From Candidatus Saccharibacteria bacterium UBA5152 (GTDB taxonomy: Bacteria; Patescibacteriota; Saccharimonadia; Saccharimonadales; UBA4665), in the NCBI GenBank assembly GCA_002413755.1, contig DHXQ01000008.1:33945-42254 (forward strand): a stretch of DNA of 8,310 bases, in the 5' to 3' direction. Every line of letters begins with the position of its first letter. Position 1 is the first letter of the stretch. The position numbers and the translations under genes were made by a program. Shown piece after piece: positions 5,975 to 8,310 of the stretch. Below the pieces are notes generated by a model. The model did no database searches. It saw only the letters and a list, made by a program, of their open reading frames with translations, and was not told where the DNA came from.

Positions 5975-6155
5975 GGTTGCGAGACCAGGATAATGCACTT
6001 TAATCTATGCGCCGTGCTTCGCTCGGGCTTGAGACTAACGATAGCCAAGCAGTTAGCGAGACGATATGCCAAGACCGAGCCGGCAAGCCAAAAGTATAGC
6101 CGGCACGGCTCGAAGCTATACCGAACCTTTTGGATCGAATCCTGAACTCAGAGCC
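5975..6155 (+). ncRNA. Candidate structured RNA, about 181 nt, family unknown
   Basis: There is no convincing protein gene in 5894-6192, but the sequence folds extensively. Closing helix: 5975-5991 pairs with 6139-6155 (4 + 3 + 6 bp separated by two 2x2 internal loops). Helix A: 6021-6031 with 6070-6080 (10 bp around one G.A mismatch), enclosing a 5-bp hairpin at 6035-6056. Helix B: 6088-6100 with 6115-6133 (13 bp, six-base bulge 6122-6127). The 14-nt loop of helix B contains GCACGGC (6103-6109), complementary to GCCGTGC at 6011-6017, giving a pseudoknot. CGAGCCG (6076-6082) can alternatively pair with CGGCTCG (6106-6112), competing with helix A. A -10 lies just upstream and a terminator just downstream, favouring the plus strand. 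I see no tmRNA tag, RNase P core, SRP GGAAGG loop or known riboswitch core. An 81-codon frame across it lacks any family likeness. Confidence 0.5.
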
Positions 6156-6195
6156 AAAATAAAACACCCACGGCGAGGTGGGTGTTTTATTTTGG
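6154..6195. terminator. Bidirectional intrinsic terminator
   Basis: A perfect 18-bp inverted repeat (6154-6171 with 6178-6195) has a 6-nt loop. The 3' arm is T-rich in both directions. The outermost bases are the CCA end of the initiator tRNA on the minus strand. It can end both the tRNA transcript and the plus-strand RNA candidate. Confidence 0.85.
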
Positions 6196-6267
6196 TTGCG
6201 GGACCAGGACTCGAACCTGGGACCTCATGGTTATGAGCCATGCGAGCTGCCGCTGCTCCATCCCGCG
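6193..6267 (-). tRNA. Initiator tRNA-fMet (CAU)
   Basis: A 75-nt cloverleaf with encoded CCA and anticodon CAU in loop CTCATAA. Acceptor stem CGCGGGA/TCCCGCA has the C1-A72 mismatch that marks bacterial initiators, D stem GAGC/GCTC has A11-U24, and the T arm is CCAGG-TTCGAGT-CCTGG. The anticodon stem is CATGG/CCATG, so G30-C40 and G31-C39 are present but position 29-41 is U-A instead of the third conserved G-C pair. The D loop is short (7 nt). It is transcribed alone from a near-consensus promoter and its CCA forms the base of the terminator. Confidence 0.96.
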
Positions 6268-6291
6268 TTAACGCTAAATTAAGCTCCAGTA

Positions 6292-6320
6292 ACTATACCA
6301 AACAGAGGTTAAATTGTCAA
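6292..6320 (-). promoter_or_regulatory. Strong sigma70-type promoter of tRNA-fMet
   Basis: TTGACA (6315-6320) and TATAGT (6292-6297) are separated by exactly 17 bp. Start at about 6285 gives an 18-nt tRNA leader. This is the closest match to consensus in the window. Confidence 0.85.
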
Positions 6321-6360
6321 TGCGCCCTCACGTGGCGTGGTCGCACGGCACGCGCTGTGA

Positions 6361-6831
6361 CTAGCCAGCGTCCTGGGCGGCGCGGTGCAGGAAGAAGTTG
6401 ATCCAGGCCTGCACATTGCGCTGGTAATACGGCAGATGCTTTTTGGCTTCGCTGGGCTGCGCCGCGGCGGCCGTATTAGCGCTGGCGATACCCTTCACGT
6501 ACGACAGGGCGATGTCTTTTGGTACCAGCAGTTCCTTCTCGCCGGGTGCAGCCAAGCCAAAGTTCTGTCGGGCAGCTAGCTCCAGATACTGCGGAGTTTT
6601 GTAATACTCGTTGCGCAGCTGCTGATTATTATTCTGCAGTTCCTGAATATCATTATTCTGCCGCAACTGGGCGATTTGCTGCTCTAACTTGTAGTTCGTC
6701 TGAATCGTTTTGACGCCACTCCAACTGACCAGTAGTACTACTACGGCAAAGCCTATCATCCCCAGCGAGCGGACGTCGCGCAGCTGGTGCAGTAATGGGT
6801 GAGATTGGTATTTTTTGAATCTATCAAGCAT
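6361..6831 (-). CDS. FtsB/DivIC-family cell division protein
   Basis: A 156-aa bitopic membrane protein of the septum formation initiator family. These proteins bind FtsL and FtsQ/DivIB partners and help activate septal wall synthesis. A short cytoplasmic N-terminus is followed by a membrane span at about 23-42, a coiled coil at 47-75 (LEQQIAQLRQNNDIQELQNN) and the family tail LELAARQNFGLAAPGEKEL (83-101) with PGE at 96-98. An extra C-terminal extension of about 50 residues (106-156), Ala-rich and then aromatic/basic, is longer than typical FtsB. The ATG at 6831 has AGAGGG (6839-6844) with a 7-nt spacer. It follows the M23 peptidase gene by 41 nt, suggesting a wall remodelling and division operon. 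A TATACT at 6846-6851 would start too close to keep this ribosome site, so read-through from the peptidase gene is likelier. Confidence 0.88.
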   Translation of the reverse strand: MLDRFKKYQSHPLLHQLRDVRSLGMIGFAVVVLLVSWSGVKTIQTNYKLEQQIAQLRQNNDIQELQNNNQQLRNEYYKTPQYLELAARQNFGLAAPGEKELLVPKDIALSYVKGIASANTAAAAQPSEAKKHLPYYQRNVQAWINFFLHRAAQDAG

Positions 6832-6872
6832 AGTTATACCCTCTTAGTATAACCGCTTTCAGGCGGTGCCGG

Positions 6873-7985
6873 CTATTTGTACATACTGAAAGTACCCTTC
6901 GTTTTGTAGTCGGCGAAGCCGTAGTCGCTGTTGCCCTTAATATTACTGGTCTTGCACGACAAGCTCTTGGTTTGTTCCATCAGATCTGAATAATCGGCGG
7001 GCAAAAAGTCCAGTGGGTTGGCGGTGTGCCATGGGTTGGCGTAGGTGCCGAAGTAGGTCGAGCTGTCACTGATGCCAAAATGCAGATGCGGCTGACCGGG
7101 GGCACCGACTTCACCAGACGTACCGATGCGTTGGCCTTTCGTCACGGTGTCACCGTTGTTAATGGTGATCGACGACATGTGCTCAAAGACGGCATACAGG
7201 GTTTTACCGGTAGTGGCGTTGAGGCCGGTATTGATAACCAGCGTGGCATAGCCGTCATTATATTTGCCGACGACCTTGCCGGCATGTGGCGCGTAGACTG
7301 GCTTGTAACTGACACCTATATCCATGGCCGCGTGGTAACTGTCGCGGGGCTGGTAATAATGCAGCCAGCACTGCGTCAGACCGGCGTCCGGATTGGTAAT
7401 GTCAGCCACATGGACCGGCCAGGTCCAATCCGATACCGGAGCCGTGGCAGTTTTGGTAACTGCGGCACTCTGGTGGCCAGCCGTATCGTAAGCCACGATC
7501 GTATAGGTATAGGTTGTCCCTTGCTTAACCAAGGTGTTTTCGTACGAGGTGCCGGTTGGCGATGCATACGGTGCGGCACTCGTGTCAGGTGCAGTCGTGC
7601 CAGTACTACGCCAGAATTTATAACCGGCCAGTGTGCAGCCAGCCGCAGCTTTACCCGCCGTCCAAGACATCGCAATACTCGGCTTCACGGTGCCGGTCAG
7701 CGTAAAGCTTGCGGGCGCCGTTGGATTATCGGTACAGCCGGCAGTCGACGAGAAATCAATTGCCTTACCATTTGAAGCGGTGCTATCGGTGACGATTTTG
7801 GCGTTTCCGGTCAGGACACCCTGCTCCGGTTCGGTCGCCACAAAAGGCGGCGATGCATGGCCAGCAATCAGCAGGTACAACCCCAGGCCAATGAAGCCCA
7901 CCAGGACCAGACCTGCAGCCAATCGCCAAGTATTGGGAAGTGCCTGCCATTTCCTTAAAATTTTTTTATGTATTTGTTTTTTCAT
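6873..7985 (-). CDS. M23 (LytM-type) metallopeptidase with Fn3-like domain
   Basis: A 370-aa envelope protein predicted to cut peptidoglycan cross-bridges or stems. A basic N-terminus precedes a membrane span at about 22-42 (uncleaved anchor). Residues 48-78 (ATEPEQG...LTGNAKIV...ASNGKAIDF) resemble the start of a CBM6/35-like carbohydrate-binding module but are too short to be complete. A fibronectin III-like domain covers about 88-183. The M23 domain spans 187-328 with zinc ligands H218 and D222 (HAAMD), H269 as probable catalytic base (FEHMSS) and H300/H302 (HLH), so the active site looks complete. The final 40 residues are unassigned. C84 and C117 may pair. The start is set by the MKKQ basic N-terminus; no good Shine-Dalgarno is present. 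The FtsB-like gene follows, pointing to a role in division or daughter-cell separation. Confidence 0.9.
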   Translation of the reverse strand: MKKQIHKKILRKWQALPNTWRLAAGLVLVGFIGLGLYLLIAGHASPPFVATEPEQGVLTGNAKIVTDSTASNGKAIDFSSTAGCTDNPTAPASFTLTGTVKPSIAMSWTAGKAAAGCTLAGYKFWRSTGTTAPDTSAAPYASPTGTSYENTLVKQGTTYTYTIVAYDTAGHQSAAVTKTATAPVSDWTWPVHVADITNPDAGLTQCWLHYYQPRDSYHAAMDIGVSYKPVYAPHAGKVVGKYNDGYATLVINTGLNATTGKTLYAVFEHMSSITINNGDTVTKGQRIGTSGEVGAPGQPHLHFGISDSSTYFGTYANPWHTANPLDFLPADYSDLMEQTKSLSCKTSNIKGNSDYGFADYKTKGTFSMYK

Positions 7986-8017
7986 ACCTAGAGTTAATTC
8001 TAAAGTGCTATATATAC

Positions 8018-8045
8018 ATTAGTACTTTAATCGTGTTGTTGTCAA
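8018..8045 (-). promoter_or_regulatory. Promoter of M23 peptidase gene
   Basis: A perfect TTGACA (8040-8045) is followed after 16 bp by ACTAAT (8018-8023). Start near 8011 gives a 25-nt leader. A TAGAAT at 7997-8002 is an alternative -10 nearer the start codon. Confidence 0.4.
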
Positions 8046-8092
8046 TTTTATATGCCGTTGGCCGAGAACCAAGGAAAGTTACGGAAATCTTG

Positions 8093-8108
8093 TATAATTT
8101 GCTATACT
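8093..8108 (+). promoter_or_regulatory. -10 elements of tRNA-CAU gene
   Basis: A perfect TATAAT (8093-8098) and an extended TGCTATACT (8100-8108) lie 45-60 nt before the tRNA. No TTGACA is found at the right distance. The leader holds a GC-rich hairpin, GGCCG-CTCG-CGGCC, at 8132-8145. Confidence 0.55.
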
Positions 8109-8152
8109 TCCTCTGTTAATACCACAGGATCGGCCGCTCGCGGCCACGTCAT

Positions 8153-8228
8153 GGGGGCGTAGCTCAGTGGTTAGAGCAGTCGGCTCATAACTGATTGGTC
8201 GTTGGTTCAAGTCCAACCGCCCCCACCA
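8153..8228 (+). tRNA. tRNA with CAU anticodon, Ile2 or elongator Met
   Basis: A 76-nt cloverleaf with encoded CCA: acceptor GGGGGCG/CGCCCCC, D arm GCTC-AGTGGTTA-GAGC, anticodon loop CTCATAA, T arm GTTGG-TTCAAGT-CCAAC. The acceptor is fully paired at 1-72, so it is not an initiator. The D loop (AGTGGTTA), variable loop (TGGTC) and T loop (TTCAAGT) resemble E. coli tRNA-Ile2, whose C34 is converted to lysidine by TilS, more than elongator tRNA-Met. The anticodon stem has two G.U pairs (27-43 and 30-40). Identity is not decided by sequence alone. Confidence 0.95.
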
Positions 8229-8266
8229 ACTAAAAAGCCTGGCCGAAGGTCGGGCTTTTTAGTTGG
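8226..8266. terminator. Intrinsic terminator overlapping the tRNA CCA
   Basis: CCAACTAAAAAGCC (8226-8239) pairs perfectly with 8253-8266, extended inward by a GGCC/GGTC helix. The 3' arm has five T on the plus strand and the minus-strand arm is likewise T-rich, so it can work both ways. Its first three bases are the CCA of the tRNA. Confidence 0.8.
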
Positions 8267-8310
8267 CCTTGAGGGTGATGGGGCTTGGACTTACGACCGT
8301 GGATTTTGCG
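8259..8310 (-). CDS. Possible C-terminal end of a minus-strand gene
   Basis: A minus-strand frame entering from the right edge reads AKSTVVSPSPITLKAN and stops at TAA (8259-8261) inside the terminator stem. That is a common place for a gene end, and the T-rich minus-strand arm fits. A second minus frame and a short plus frame from ATG 8278 are also open over this short stretch, so the call is weak. Confidence 0.25.
   Translation of the reverse strand, partial: AKSTVVSPSPITLKAN

Noticed and set aside
5900..6145. 81-codon plus-strand frame as a protein gene
   Set aside because: It starts with TTG without a ribosome site, has unlikely composition and coincides with dense inverted repeats that better explain the sequence as RNA. 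A similar open frame on the minus strand lacks any ATG.
5974..6155. Minus-strand tmRNA, because GGCTCTGAGTTCAGGATTCGA resembles the E. coli tmRNA 5' end
   Set aside because: There is no tag reading frame ending in an ALAA-like sequence, no T arm before the CCA at 5974-5976, the acceptor pairing has several mismatches and the length is about half that expected.
6088..6156. tRNA or tmRNA 3' end on the plus strand: GGATCGAATCC T-arm-like sequence followed by a CCA at 6154-6156
   Set aside because: No 5' acceptor strand complementary to ACTCAGA is found upstream, there is no D or anticodon arm, and the T stem has a mismatch. The CCA is simply the mirror arm of the terminator.
6335..6353. GCGTG/CACGC hairpin after the FtsB-like gene as a terminator
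   Set aside because: Only a 5-bp stem with no T tract on the minus strand.
6852..6867. ACCGC-GCGGT hairpin between the M23 and FtsB-like genes as a terminator
   Set aside because: The stem is 5 bp and is followed by TATACTAAG rather than a T tract, so read-through is likelier.
7026..8022. Long plus-strand frames opposite the M23 gene
   Set aside because: They lie antisense to a gene with complete zinc-peptidase motifs and have Arg-rich, low-likelihood composition.
1..8310. CRISPR array, insertion sequence or prophage
   Set aside because: No regularly spaced repeats, transposase or integrase motifs, or terminal inverted repeats were seen on either strand.

Overview
The window most resembles a small-genome bacterium of the Patescibacteria/CPR, most likely Candidatus Saccharibacteria (TM7). 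This is inferred from an envelope M23 peptidase whose ectodomain opens with an ATEPEQG...LTGNAKIV..DSTASNGKAIDF-like segment that I associate with Saccharibacteria surface proteins, from short lineage-type hypothetical proteins, and from frequent absence of Shine-Dalgarno sequences. TGA is used as a stop, which argues against the TGA-recoding CPR lineages. The assignment is moderate in confidence because no ribosomal or other marker gene is present.

Layout. Positions 1-2406 hold a minus-strand series, read from high to low coordinate: a 68-aa acidic protein, a classical short-chain dehydrogenase/reductase (SDR), an overlapping FMN split-barrel (PNPOx-like) protein, a 93-aa hypothetical, and a partial hypothetical running off the left edge from a GTG start. 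Diverging from it on the plus strand are a Crp/Fnr-family regulator (2563-3234) and a DUF5995-family protein (3305-4006). Two minus-strand hypotheticals follow: a single-span membrane protein (4027-4689) and a 381-aa acidic protein with EF-hand-like loops (4748-5893). The stretch 5894-6192 has no convincing protein gene but holds a candidate structured plus-strand RNA (about 5975-6155), which shares a bidirectional terminator with a minus-strand initiator tRNA (6193-6267). The right part carries a minus-strand envelope/division pair, an M23 peptidase and an FtsB/DivIC-like protein, then a plus-strand CAU-anticodon tRNA with its terminator, and possibly the tail of a minus-strand gene at the right edge.

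The regulator region is the most coherent. Two near-identical 16-bp CRP-like palindromes lie 74 bp apart between the divergent start codons. Each is centred exactly 41.5 bp from the A of the facing ATG, and each ATG has a -10 hexamer at -12 to -7 with no Shine-Dalgarno. This is the class II CRP-activator geometry on two leaderless promoters, predicting autoregulation plus control of the small protein and perhaps the SDR/flavoprotein genes behind it. Several other genes share the leaderless layout.

The second notable element is the RNA candidate: a closing helix, an 11-layer helix, a 13-bp hairpin and a 7-bp pseudoknot, with a -10 placing +1 at the first base of the closing helix and a terminator immediately after it. 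Its 5' end is complementary at 16 of 17 positions to the 3' end of the adjacent initiator tRNA. I could not match it to a known RNA family.
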